Assembly (NCBI RefSeq): GCF_046844695.1 | Contig: NZ_CP177354.1 | Span: 5,580,001 to 5,644,000 of the forward strand | Reading direction: 5' to 3' | Length of the DNA stretch: 64,000 nucleotides | From: Pokkaliibacter plantistimulans | GTDB lineage: Bacteria; Pseudomonadota; Gammaproteobacteria; Pseudomonadales; Balneatricaceae | Part shown: positions 46,764 through 55,172 of the stretch, piece by piece | Position numbering within the stretch: position 1 is the stretch's first letter | How the letters are laid out: every line of letters begins with the position of its first letter | The notes under the pieces: model-generated | Database searches by the model: none | The model's input: only the letters and a program-made list of their open reading frames with translations | Told to the model about the DNA's origin: nothing | Made by a program: the position numbers and the translations under genes

Positions 46764-47549
46764 CTACACCTCGATCACGCCGCGCAGATAGCGCACCGCC
46801 TGACCGGAAACAAACACCCGGCCTTCAGCCACCCGGCAATGCAATACTCCGCCACGGCGGGAGGCCTGACAGGCGGTCAGCTCGGTCTTGTTCAGTAGCG
46901 CCGACCAGTATGGCGCCAGCCCTGCATAGATAGACCCGGTCACCGGGTCTTCACCGGTATCCGGCCAGAAGTACCGGCAAACGAAGTCATACTCCTTACC
47001 GGGCGCCGTAATTACCACATCGTAAGGTGCCAGCGCCGCCAGCTGCTGACGGTCATAGCTCATGTTGCGGATTTCGGCCTCATCGTCATAGATGGCAAAG
47101 TAAGCCTGCTCACTGCGCAACACCGCTCTGGGGGCCACCGACAGCATCGCCAGCAGCGCGGCGGGTGCCTGATCCAGTGCGACCGGCGGGCGCTGAGGAA
47201 AGGACATTTGCAGGTAGCCGTTGTCCTGACGGCTGACGATCAGCTCACCCACCGCAGCGGCATACACCCGGATACGGCTCAGCTGTGGCTGTTCACTGAA
47301 GATCACATAGGCCGAGGCCAGCGTGGCATGGCCACAGAAAGCCACCTCGTCCACCGGCGAAAACCAGCGGATATGGAAATGATCATCGGCCAGACGTTTG
47401 ACGAAGGCAGTTTCGGACAGGTTGTTCTCGGCGGCGATGGACTGCATCAGCGCTTCATCCAGCCACTCCTCCAGCAGCAGGACAGCGGCGGGATTGCCCT
47501 TGAACAGACGATCAGTAAAGGCATCAACAACGGTAATGTTCAGTTCCAT
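46764..47549 (-). CDS. PhzF-family isomerase-like protein
   Basis: A 261-residue cytoplasmic protein. The start at 47549 follows AGAGGA. PhzF-fold marks include VVDAFTDRLFKGNPAAVLLL, NNLSETAFV (catalytic Glu), FSPVDEVAFCGHATLASAYV and GEDPVTGSIYAGLAPYW. Most members outside phenazine operons have unknown substrates. No phenazine genes are nearby, so a phenazine role is unlikely. Confidence 0.9.
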   Translation of the reverse strand: MELNITVVDAFTDRLFKGNPAAVLLLEEWLDEALMQSIAAENNLSETAFVKRLADDHFHIRWFSPVDEVAFCGHATLASAYVIFSEQPQLSRIRVYAAAVGELIVSRQDNGYLQMSFPQRPPVALDQAPAALLAMLSVAPRAVLRSEQAYFAIYDDEAEIRNMSYDRQQLAALAPYDVVITAPGKEYDFVCRYFWPDTGEDPVTGSIYAGLAPYWSALLNKTELTACQASRRGGVLHCRVAEGRVFVSGQAVRYLRGVIEV

Positions 47550-47652
47550 AGCATCCTCTGCTGGCACATTGACGGGAGGGATACTATCGGTGATGGCTGT
47601 CGCTGACCGCAATAGCCCCGCTGCTTACCGGCCTGCAGCGCCATCAAAAAAC

Positions 47653-47690
47653 GCCACGGCGGTATGCCGTGGCGGTATGCCGTGGCGGGC
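47653..47690 (-). terminator. fumC terminator with a duplicated arm
   Basis: On the minus strand GCCACGGC pairs with GCCGTGGC before GTTTTTT. The arm unit GGTATGCCGTGGC is present twice (47661-47673 and 47674-47686), so two alternative stems can form with the same left arm. On the plus strand GGGCTTTT follows the second copy. Confidence 0.8.
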
Positions 47691-47734
47691 TTTTATCGCT
47701 GCGCGGTGCAGCTGATCGTCACGGCAATACGCCG

Positions 47735-49114
47735 TTACTCCGCCACCCCGCCCAGTGTCAGCTGATGCGGATCCAACAGCTTCTGCAGCTCCTCACGGGA
47801 CAAATCGGTTTCCTCTTCGGCCACATCGATAATGGCACGGCCCTGTTTGTAGGCTTTCTTGGCCACTTCTGCCGCTTTCATATAACCGATGATCGGGTTG
47901 AGCGCGGTCACCAGAATCGGATTCTTGTCCAGCGCTTCCTTCAGCTTGTCGTCGCGGACCACAAAACTGGTGATGGCCTTATCAGCCAGCAGCGGGCTGA
48001 TATTGGCCAGCAGCTCCAGACTTTGCAGCAGGTTCTGCGCGACCAGCGGCAGCATCACGTTCAGCTCGAAGTTACCAGACTGACCGGCAATGGTGATGGC
48101 CGCATCGTTACCGATCACCTGAGCCGCGACCATCGCTGCCGCTTCGGGAATCACCGGATTGACCTTGCCGGGCATGATGGAAGAGCCGGGCTGCAATGCT
48201 TCCAGCTCAATCTCACCCAGTCCGGCCAGCGGCCCGGAGTTCATCCAGCGCAGGTCATTGGCAATCTTCATCAGCGATACCGCGGTGGTCTTCAGCTGGC
48301 CGGACACCGCCACGGCCGTATCCTGCGTACTCAGAGCGGTGAAGAAGTTACTGTGCGGAGTAAAGCGCACCGCCGTGTCTTCACTCAGCTGTCGGGCAAA
48401 CGCAGCGGCAAAGCCCGGGTCGGTGTTGATGCCGGTGCCGACCGCCGTGCCGCCCTGTGCCAGCGCCTGTAGCTGTGGCTGCAGTACCTTGAGATTGGTG
48501 ATGTTCTGCGCGATCTGGGTTGACCAGGCCGACAGGCACTGGCTCATGCGCACCGGCATGGCATCCATCAGGTGGGTGCGGCCGGTTTTGGTGTAGCCAT
48601 CAACCGCCTGGGCCTTGGCATCAATGGCTTCCTGCAGGTAGGCCAGCGCTGGCAGCAGTTTCTGCTCCAGCAACAGCGCGGCACTGACATGCAGCGTGGT
48701 CGGGATCACGTCGTTACTGCTCTGGCCGTAATTGACGTGATCATTGGCGCCAATCTTGAGATCACTCTGCTGGCTGGCCAGCCGGGCGATGACCTCGTTG
48801 GCATTCATATTGGAACTGGTGCCTGAGCCGGTCTGGAAAATATCCACCGGAAAGTGGCGCATATAGTCGCTTTCCAGCAGGTGGTTGCAGGCATCGACAA
48901 TGGCCGCCCCCATCTCTGCCGACAGCAGGTTCATCTTCACATTGGCCCGTGCCGCGGCGCGTTTGACTACGATCAGCGCGTGCACAAAAGCCTTCGGCAT
49001 CGGCATGCCGCTGACCGGAAAGTTATTGATGGCGCGCTGGGTCTGGGCGCCGTAGAGCGCATCGGCAGGCACCTGCAATTCGCCCATGCTGTCTTTTTCA
49101 ATACGGGTAGACAT
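47735..49114 (-). CDS. fumC: Class II fumarase FumC
   Basis: Iron-independent fumarate hydratase of the TCA cycle, 459 residues. Start at 49114 with AAGGA. Signatures include TGSGTSSNMNANEV, GRTHLMDAMPVRMSQ and GSSIMPGKVNP. The upstream gene is fagA-like with a Fur box, the arrangement seen in Pseudomonas where FumC replaces iron-dependent fumarase under iron limitation. The neighbouring sodA of that operon is absent; PhzF follows instead. Confidence 0.96.
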   Translation of the reverse strand: MSTRIEKDSMGELQVPADALYGAQTQRAINNFPVSGMPMPKAFVHALIVVKRAAARANVKMNLLSAEMGAAIVDACNHLLESDYMRHFPVDIFQTGSGTSSNMNANEVIARLASQQSDLKIGANDHVNYGQSSNDVIPTTLHVSAALLLEQKLLPALAYLQEAIDAKAQAVDGYTKTGRTHLMDAMPVRMSQCLSAWSTQIAQNITNLKVLQPQLQALAQGGTAVGTGINTDPGFAAAFARQLSEDTAVRFTPHSNFFTALSTQDTAVAVSGQLKTTAVSLMKIANDLRWMNSGPLAGLGEIELEALQPGSSIMPGKVNPVIPEAAAMVAAQVIGNDAAITIAGQSGNFELNVMLPLVAQNLLQSLELLANISPLLADKAITSFVVRDDKLKEALDKNPILVTALNPIIGYMKAAEVAKKAYKQGRAIIDVAEEETDLSREELQKLLDPHQLTLGGVAE

Positions 49115-49229
49115 GGTGGATTCCTTGATTATTGCCATCCTCCGCAGGGGGAACACTGCGAAGGCATGATGAAAAGTCGTACAGCAGTCTTTGCTGCTCC
49201 GGGTTGCTGATCACAACCCGATCAGCCTG

Positions 49230-49640
49230 TTAGTGGGTGTTCAGACAGTACCGACTGGTAATCGCCAGCTCATAACAAAGAGCGTTGATTTTCTGCTGGC
49301 CCTGCGGGCTGTGACGATAAAAGCGCTTGAGGGCGAACAGCGGCTGATAGAGATGATCAAGGCAGCAGCCGCGCCAGTGAGACGGCGTCAGGCTATCAAC
49401 GATGGTTTCAAACAGGGTGTCGTAGGTACGGCGCAGCCAGCACTCCTGCAGCTGGTTGAGATTCAGCTCGGCGGCTTCCTCAGCCAGACTCTGGCCGAGC
49501 TTGAGGTAATGATGCAGCAACCCAGGGTCAGGCAGATCGTGGTTGAAACTGCGAATCCGTTCTTCCATCTCCGCCATACACTGCATGGCATCGCTGGTAA
49601 TCGGCCAGGGACGGTAGTGGACAGTACCCGCTTGCATCAT
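49230..49640 (-). CDS. fagA: FagA-like protein (Fur-associated gene next to fumC)
   Basis: A 136-residue soluble protein of unknown function. I choose ATG 49640, which follows GAGGG at 9 bases. The sequence has the FagA-like layout: LLHHYLKLGQSLAEEAA and a C-terminal HWRGCCLDHLYQPLFALKRF. It lies 115 bases upstream of fumC in the same direction, under a strong Fur box. In Pseudomonas fagA-fumC is iron-repressed. The family assignment rests on resemblance and context. Confidence 0.65.
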   Translation of the reverse strand: MMQAGTVHYRPWPITSDAMQCMAEMEERIRSFNHDLPDPGLLHHYLKLGQSLAEEAAELNLNQLQECWLRRTYDTLFETIVDSLTPSHWRGCCLDHLYQPLFALKRFYRHSPQGQQKINALCYELAITSRYCLNTH

Positions 49641-49730
49641 CAAAAGGCCCTCTTCAGACGGGAAAAGCCAGACTGCCGCCCTGCCGGATCATGGCTGAAC
49701 ACAAGGGCGGCGACACCAAACGTCACCCGT

Positions 49731-49749
49731 TATATTGATAATCATTATC
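49731..49749 (-). promoter_or_regulatory. Fur box upstream of fagA-fumC
   Basis: TATATTGATAATCATTATC matches the 19-bp Fur consensus GATAATGATAATCATTATC at 17 of 19 positions. It lies about 90 bases upstream of the fagA-like start in an AT-rich patch. It predicts derepression of fumC under iron starvation. Between here and acnA (49750-50039) I see no other feature. Confidence 0.88.
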
Positions 49750-50039
49750 ATTTGCAAATAAAAATTAGCCGCTGCCTGTACTGATTTTCAGATCGTTACC
49801 GTGGTTTGAGATTCCTGCCGCTGACCTGCATAGATTGCAGTGACAACAACGCAGTCGCAGCAAGCGACACCGATTGCTGAGAGCGGAGGTGTCGCCCTGT
49901 GCCCATCTGCAGCCTGGAACGCCTGAGCCGAATTACCAGTGCGTTTCTGGTTTATCCACGCCCCATTGCAGGGTGCTGAAAACGGCCTGGCAGCCCATGC
50001 CAGGCTTCTCAGCCGATAACCAAGGAGCCGGGAGCAACC

Positions 50040-52703
50040 ATGACCAATAGCTTTGATGCCCTTTCCACACTGGACGTCGACGGCAAGACCTATCATTACT
50101 ACCGTCTGGCCGCGCTGACCCCCAAACACGACATCCACCGCCTGCCCTATTCGCTGAAAATCCTGCTGGAAAACCTGCTGCGCAAGGAAGACGGCCAGAA
50201 CGTCACTCCGGCGGATATCGACGCCATGTGCCACTGGCAGGCCGATGCCGAAGCGTCGGTCCAGATCGCCTTCACCCCGGCGCGGGTGGTGCTGCAGGAT
50301 TTCACCGGTGTACCGGCGGTGGTCGATCTGGCCGCCATGCGCGACGCCATGAAACAGCTGGGCGGCAACCCGGAGCTGATCAATCCGCTGGAGCCGGTCG
50401 ATCTGGTTATCGACCACTCGGTGATGGTGGACTACTACGCCCGCAAGGACGCGCTGGATCTCAACACCAAGGTGGAATTCCAGCGTAATGAGGAGCGCTA
50501 CCAGTTTCTGCGCTGGGGGCAGAAAGCCTTTTCCAACTTCCGCGTGGTGCCACCGGGCACCGGCATCGTCCATCAGGTCAATCTGGAATACCTGGCCCAC
50601 GGGGTGATGATCAAGCAGGTCAACGGCCATACCCTGGCCTACCCGGATACGCTGGTCGGCACGGATTCCCACACCACCATGATCAACGGCCTCGGCGTGC
50701 TGGGCTGGGGGGTCGGCGGGATCGAGGCCGAGGCGGCCATGCTGGGCCAGCCGATTACCATGCTGATCCCCGAAGTGATCGGCTTCAAACTGGCTGGCAG
50801 CCTGCCGGAAGGCGCCACCGCCACGGATCTGGTGCTGACGGTGACCCAGATGCTGCGCAAGAAAGGCGTGGTGGGTAAGTTCGTCGAGTTCTACGGTGAC
50901 GGCCTCGACAACCTGCCGCTGGCGGATCGCGCCACCATTGCCAACATGGCCCCGGAATACGGCGCCACCTGCGGCATCTTCCCCATCGACAAGGAAACCC
51001 TGCGCTATCTGCACCTGTCCGGCCGTGATGAGCACAGCATCAGGCTGGTGGAAGCCTACGCCCGCGCTCAGGGGCTGTGGCGGGAAACCGGCAGCCGCGA
51101 GGCGGAATACAGCGACAGCCTGAGCCTTGATCTCAGCACCGTGGTGCCCAGTCTTGCCGGGCCAAAACGCCCGCAGGACCGTATCGCCCTGAGTGATGCC
51201 AAACAGGCCTTTGTCGAGATGCTGGGCAAAGAAAAACCCGACAGCGCCAACGAGGGTGTGGAATTTGAGCTGGACGGGAAAACGTGGACGCTGCATGACG
51301 GTGACGTGGTGATTGCCGCCATTACTTCCTGCACCAATACCTCCAACCCGGCGGTGCTGCTGACGGCCGGTCTGGTGGCGCAGAAAGCCAACGCCCTTGG
51401 CCTGCAGCGCAAACCCTGGGTGAAAACCTCACTGGCACCGGGCTCGCAGGTGGTGCCTGCCTATCTGCAGAAAGCCGGAGTGATGAGCGATCTGCAGGCG
51501 CTGGGTTTTGATCTGGTAGGTTTTGGCTGTACCACCTGTATCGGCAACTCCGGCCCGCTGGCAGAGCCCATCGCGCAGGCCATTCGCAGCGGCAAACTGA
51601 TCGCAGCCGGGGTGCTGTCGAGCAACCGTAACTTTGAAGGGCGCATCCACCCCGATGTGCGCGCCAACTATCTGGCATCACCGCCACTGGTGGTGGCCTA
51701 CGCCCTCGCTGGCACCATGAATATCGACCTCTACAACGAGCCGCTGGGCACCAGCCGCGACGGTAAGGCGGTGTACCTGAAAGACATCTGGCCGAGCCAG
51801 CAGGAAATTGCTGAATTGCTGGCTTCCTCCATCAGCTCGGCGATGTTCCACGACAAGTATGCTGACGTCTTTGCCGGTACCGAGGCCTGGCAGCAACTAC
51901 CGGCACCGGAAGGGGAAACCTACGCCTGGCCGGACTCCACCTACGTCAAGCATCCGCCCTACTTCGAGGGCATGGGCAAAACGCCTTCAGCACTGCCCAG
52001 GATTGCACAGGCCCGCTGTCTGGTCAGGGTCGGTGACTCCATCACTACCGACCATATCTCGCCTGCCGGTTCCATCAAGGCCGACAGCCCGGCTGGCCAA
52101 TACCTGCAGCAACAGGGCGTACAACCTGCCGACTTCAACAGCCTTGGTTCCCGTCGGGGCAACCACGAAGTAATGATGCGCGGCACCTTTGCCAATGTGC
52201 GTCTGCGCAATCAGCTGGCACCGGGCACAGAAGGCGGCTTCACCACTTATCTGCCCAGCGGCGAGGTCACCAGTATTTTTGATGCCTCGATGCAATACCA
52301 GCAGGATAACGTGCCGCTGATGGTCATTGCCGGTAAGGAATATGGCACCGGCTCCAGCCGTGACTGGGCGGCCAAAGGCACCAATCTGCTCGGTATCCGG
52401 GTGGTGATCGCCGAAAGCTTCGAGCGCATCCACCGCTCCAATCTGGTCGGCTTTGGCGTGCTGCCGTTGCAGTTCAGGGCCGGTGAGTCAGCCGAAAGCC
52501 TGGGACTGAGCGGCAGAGAGACCTTCAGCTTTGCCAGTCTGGAGCAGGAGCCGACAACACTGACCGTCAGTGTCACCCGGGAAGATGGCTCCGCGTTTGA
52601 GTTCGAGGCCGAGGTCCGTATCGACACCAGCACCGAGTGGGATTACTACCGCCACGGCGGCATCCTGCACTACGTGCTGCGTGATCTGGCCAGCAAGGGC
52701 TGA
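50040..52703 (+). CDS. acnA: Aconitate hydratase AcnA
   Basis: Aconitase of the AcnA/IRP1 class, 887 residues (E. coli AcnA 891), which interconverts citrate and isocitrate. The 4Fe-4S ligands are in SCTNTSNP and GFGCTTCIGNSGPL. TDSHTTMINGLGVLGWGVGG is a family signature and the C-terminal swivel domain has GKEYGTGSSRDWAAKG with the catalytic Ser. AAGGAGCCGGG precedes the start. It is divergent from the fumC operon with the Fur box in the shared region; whether Fur acts on acnA too is open. Confidence 0.97.
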   Translation: MTNSFDALSTLDVDGKTYHYYRLAALTPKHDIHRLPYSLKILLENLLRKEDGQNVTPADIDAMCHWQADAEASVQIAFTPARVVLQDFTGVPAVVDLAAMRDAMKQLGGNPELINPLEPVDLVIDHSVMVDYYARKDALDLNTKVEFQRNEERYQFLRWGQKAFSNFRVVPPGTGIVHQVNLEYLAHGVMIKQVNGHTLAYPDTLVGTDSHTTMINGLGVLGWGVGGIEAEAAMLGQPITMLIPEVIGFKLAGSLPEGATATDLVLTVTQMLRKKGVVGKFVEFYGDGLDNLPLADRATIANMAPEYGATCGIFPIDKETLRYLHLSGRDEHSIRLVEAYARAQGLWRETGSREAEYSDSLSLDLSTVVPSLAGPKRPQDRIALSDAKQAFVEMLGKEKPDSANEGVEFELDGKTWTLHDGDVVIAAITSCTNTSNPAVLLTAGLVAQKANALGLQRKPWVKTSLAPGSQVVPAYLQKAGVMSDLQALGFDLVGFGCTTCIGNSGPLAEPIAQAIRSGKLIAAGVLSSNRNFEGRIHPDVRANYLASPPLVVAYALAGTMNIDLYNEPLGTSRDGKAVYLKDIWPSQQEIAELLASSISSAMFHDKYADVFAGTEAWQQLPAPEGETYAWPDSTYVKHPPYFEGMGKTPSALPRIAQARCLVRVGDSITTDHISPAGSIKADSPAGQYLQQQGVQPADFNSLGSRRGNHEVMMRGTFANVRLRNQLAPGTEGGFTTYLPSGEVTSIFDASMQYQQDNVPLMVIAGKEYGTGSSRDWAAKGTNLLGIRVVIAESFERIHRSNLVGFGVLPLQFRAGESAESLGLSGRETFSFASLEQEPTTLTVSVTREDGSAFEFEAEVRIDTSTEWDYYRHGGILHYVLRDLASKG

Positions 52704-52747
52704 GGCCAACGCTCTGATGACAAGTGCCCTGATGACACCGCACTACC

Positions 52748-52769
52748 GAGGGGACCAGCTGGCCCCCTC
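52748..52769. terminator. Hairpin after acnA
   Basis: GAGGGG and CCAG pair with CTGG and CCCCTC with one mismatch. It lies between acnA and the converging LysR gene. No U-run is visible. Confidence 0.5.
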
Positions 52770-52825
52770 ACTCGTCAGGGTGGGCAGATCGTAAGGGTAG
52801 ACAGATAGCAAGGGCAGGCAGATAG

Positions 52826-53713
52826 TCAGCCAAAAGCTGCCCGCAGCGCATCGACAAAGCTGCTGATTTTCACCGTCGCACGTCGCCGGTCAGGAATCAG
52901 AATATGCATGGGCCGAGCCGGGCCCTGATAGTCAGGTAACACCTGCAGCAGATTGCCGCGGCGTATCTCTTCCTGCAGCACATCCTCCGGCCCCAGCGTG
53001 ATGCCATACCCTGCCAGTGCGGCGTGCAGCAGTGCCTTCCAGTCATTGGCCCGCAACCGCCCCTGTGGTCGCACTTCCTCAGTGCGCCCCTCTCGGCTGA
53101 AGCGCCAGCGACACGGCACCGAGGGTGACCAGATGCCATAGATCAGGCAGGAGTGCCGGGCCAGATCCGCTGGTGTGGCGGGCATCCCCTGTCTGGCAAT
53201 GTACTCCGGCGAGGCGCAGGCAATCAGCCGGTATGGTTGCAGCGGGTAGGCAACCAGCGCGCTGTCACTCAGCTCGCCAATTCTTATCAGCACCTCATAA
53301 CCCTCCTCCAGCGGATCGACCAGCCGGTCACTCAGGGTCAGCTCGACCTGCACCTGCGGGTACTGGCCGAGGTAGTCGCTGATAAAGGGCGCCAGGGAGA
53401 AGGAACCAAAGGTGACCGGCGCATTGACGCGAATTACGCCCGCCGGTGTGCGCTTCATGTCCATGGCCAGCAGGTCGGCATTGTCAGCCTCCGCCACCAC
53501 CACCTTGCAGCTCTCGTAGTAGCGATGACCAATGTCCGTCAGGCTCTGGCGGCGGGTGGTGCGGTTGATCAGCGCCGTCCCCAGACGCGCCTCCAGCCGG
53601 GCAACGTGCTTTGCCACCATCTGTGGTGACAGATGCAACGCTTCTGCGGCAGCGGCAAAGGAGCCCAGCTCCGCCGCCTTGATAAACACCGTCATACTGG
53701 TCAGCCGATCCAT
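52826..53713 (-). CDS. LysR-family transcriptional regulator
   Basis: A 295-residue regulator. An N-terminal helix-turn-helix (MTVFIKAAELGSFAAAAEAL, SPQMVAKHVARLEARLG) precedes a substrate-binding domain with RVNAPVTFGSFSLAPFISDYL and GYGITLGPEDVLQEEIRRG. I choose ATG 53713 over the one 3 bases upstream because of GGAGGG spacing. It is divergent from the NADP-binding reductase gene at 53816 and probably controls it. Confidence 0.9.
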   Translation of the reverse strand: MDRLTSMTVFIKAAELGSFAAAAEALHLSPQMVAKHVARLEARLGTALINRTTRRQSLTDIGHRYYESCKVVVAEADNADLLAMDMKRTPAGVIRVNAPVTFGSFSLAPFISDYLGQYPQVQVELTLSDRLVDPLEEGYEVLIRIGELSDSALVAYPLQPYRLIACASPEYIARQGMPATPADLARHSCLIYGIWSPSVPCRWRFSREGRTEEVRPQGRLRANDWKALLHAALAGYGITLGPEDVLQEEIRRGNLLQVLPDYQGPARPMHILIPDRRRATVKISSFVDALRAAFG

Positions 53714-53803
53714 CATTCCCTCCTTTTTGTTGTTTATTTCGCATCCGATGGGCGATTTATCAACCAGTCTGCAATGAATACCTTGTCTCTCTAGCCGGCC
53801 AGA

Positions 53804-53857
53804 CAGGAGACAGCCATGAATCAAGAGACCAGCATGAAGCAGGAGACAAGCATGAAG
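53804..53857 (+). repeat. Three 18-bp tandem units carrying ribosome site and start codon
   Basis: Units 53804-53821, 53822-53839 and 53840-53857 follow the pattern CARGAGAC-NNNC-ATGAA. Each provides a purine-rich GGAGA or AGAGA followed by ATG at the correct distance, so the gene has three consecutive in-frame starts. Confidence 0.9.
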
Positions 53858-54484
53858 ATCGGTATTATCGGCGCAGGTTTTGTTGGACGGGCGATCGCCA
53901 AACTCGGTATCAGTGCAGGCCATCAGGTGATGCTCAGCAATTCCCGTGGTGTACAGACGCTGTTCAGTCTGCGCCCCATGCTCGGTTGTGAGATCGGCAG
54001 TGTGGAGGAGGCCATTGCCTTCGGCGACATGGTGGTAATTGCCGTACCTCTCAGCGCTATTCAGCAGCTGCCTGCCGCGTTACTGGCGGGCAAAGCCGTG
54101 ATGGATGCGGTGAATTACTATCCCGAGCGCGATGGACACATCGCGGAACTCGACAGTCACCAGATCACCACCAGTGAAATGCTGGCGCGACAGTTACCGC
54201 AAGCGAGGATCACCAAGGCCTTCAATGCCATTCCCATGACCGATCTGGAAGCCGATGGCCTGCCTGCAGGCAGCGCCCATCGCCGCGCCCTGCCACTGGC
54301 AGGTGATGACAGCACCGGCAAACAGCACGTTATCCGGCTGTATGACCAGTTCGGCTTCGATAGCGTCGATGCCGGTGCGCTTGCCGAAGGCTGGCGCTTT
54401 GAACGCGGTATGCCGGCCTACTGTGTCCGCATGACCGCAGCCGAGCTGAGGCAGACGCTGGCGGAAGCGGTATTGCCCGGATAA
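53816..54484 (+). CDS. NADP-binding reductase, F420-dependent NADP reductase-like (COG2085)
   Basis: A Rossmann-fold protein of 222 residues from the first start, 210 from the third (53852). The family core begins MKIGIIGAGFVGRAIAKLGI, at the third start, so the first 12 residues are extra. MVVIAVPLSAI, AVMDAVNYYPERDG and KAFNAIPM are typical of the F420H2:NADP-like group that includes many proteobacterial members without F420. Substrate unknown. It is divergent from a LysR regulator and convergent with an Lrp-type gene. Confidence 0.85.
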   Translation: MNQETSMKQETSMKIGIIGAGFVGRAIAKLGISAGHQVMLSNSRGVQTLFSLRPMLGCEIGSVEEAIAFGDMVVIAVPLSAIQQLPAALLAGKAVMDAVNYYPERDGHIAELDSHQITTSEMLARQLPQARITKAFNAIPMTDLEADGLPAGSAHRRALPLAGDDSTGKQHVIRLYDQFGFDSVDAGALAEGWRFERGMPAYCVRMTAAELRQTLAEAVLPG

Positions 54485-54525
54485 CGAGACTTCCCCCGCC
54501 AGCAACCTGCTCATGCTCTGCAAAT

Positions 54526-54553
54526 ACAGCGGGGGCCCGCTGGCCCCCGCTGT
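54526..54553. terminator. Perfect hairpin between converging genes
   Basis: ACAGCGGGGGCC and GGCCCCCGCTGT form a 12-bp stem around CGCT. It serves the reductase and Lrp-type genes from both sides; on the minus strand it is followed by ATTTG only. Confidence 0.65.
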
Positions 54554-54578
54554 GTCAGGTCATGTTTTATCCTGCGCG

Positions 54579-55049
54579 TTATTCCAGCACCGGCACACCG
54601 TGGCGTTTTGCGGTATCCAGCCGGATATAGGATTTGGTGCTGACCACTTCGTTGCGGGCGTACAGCCGCTTGATCACCAGCTCGGTAAACGCCGCCATGT
54701 CGCGGGTACGCACCTCCAGCATCAGATCAACATCGCCCGTCACCCCATAGACAGACTGCACGCTGTCATCGCTCTGCAGGTAGCGCATGACGCTGTCGCG
54801 GGCACCGGCAATCTCCTTGCTGACAGTCACCAGCACCCAGGCCACCAGCCCGAAGCCAAGCTTTTCGTAATTGATGTCGGCCCGATAGCCGCTGATGACA
54901 CCACTTTCCTCCAGCCGCCTGACCCGGCGCAGGCATTGTGAGGGCGACAGATTGACCTGCTCCGCCAGCTGCACATTGCTGATGCGGCCATCTTCACGCA
55001 ATGCCAGGATAATTTTGTGATCCAGGCGATCCATCTCCAAACTCACCAT
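54579..55049 (-). CDS. Lrp/AsnC-family regulator
   Basis: A 156-residue regulator. The helix-turn-helix (ILALREDGRISNVQLAEQVNLSPSQCLRRVRRLEESG) precedes the RAM ligand domain (VYGVTGDVDLMLEVRTRDM). The start at 55049 has AGGG upstream; 55034 is an alternative. It is divergent from the class V aminotransferase at 55173, with 123 bases between, and so is a likely regulator of it. Confidence 0.9.
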   Translation of the reverse strand: MVSLEMDRLDHKIILALREDGRISNVQLAEQVNLSPSQCLRRVRRLEESGVISGYRADINYEKLGFGLVAWVLVTVSKEIAGARDSVMRYLQSDDSVQSVYGVTGDVDLMLEVRTRDMAAFTELVIKRLYARNEVVSTKSYIRLDTAKRHGVPVLE

Positions 55050-55172
55050 TTTTGGCCACCCTGATGCAATAAAGTTGCATCACTATCCCCTTTCGCCCCG
55101 GTCTTCGCAATCTCCGGTCATCGCCTGCGCGCTACACTGCTGACGTCGCCCATGATCGTGACGGAGCCTATC

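Noticed and set aside
49788..51296. 502-residue minus-strand ORF
   Set aside because: Antisense of acnA; His/Gln-rich shadow frame.
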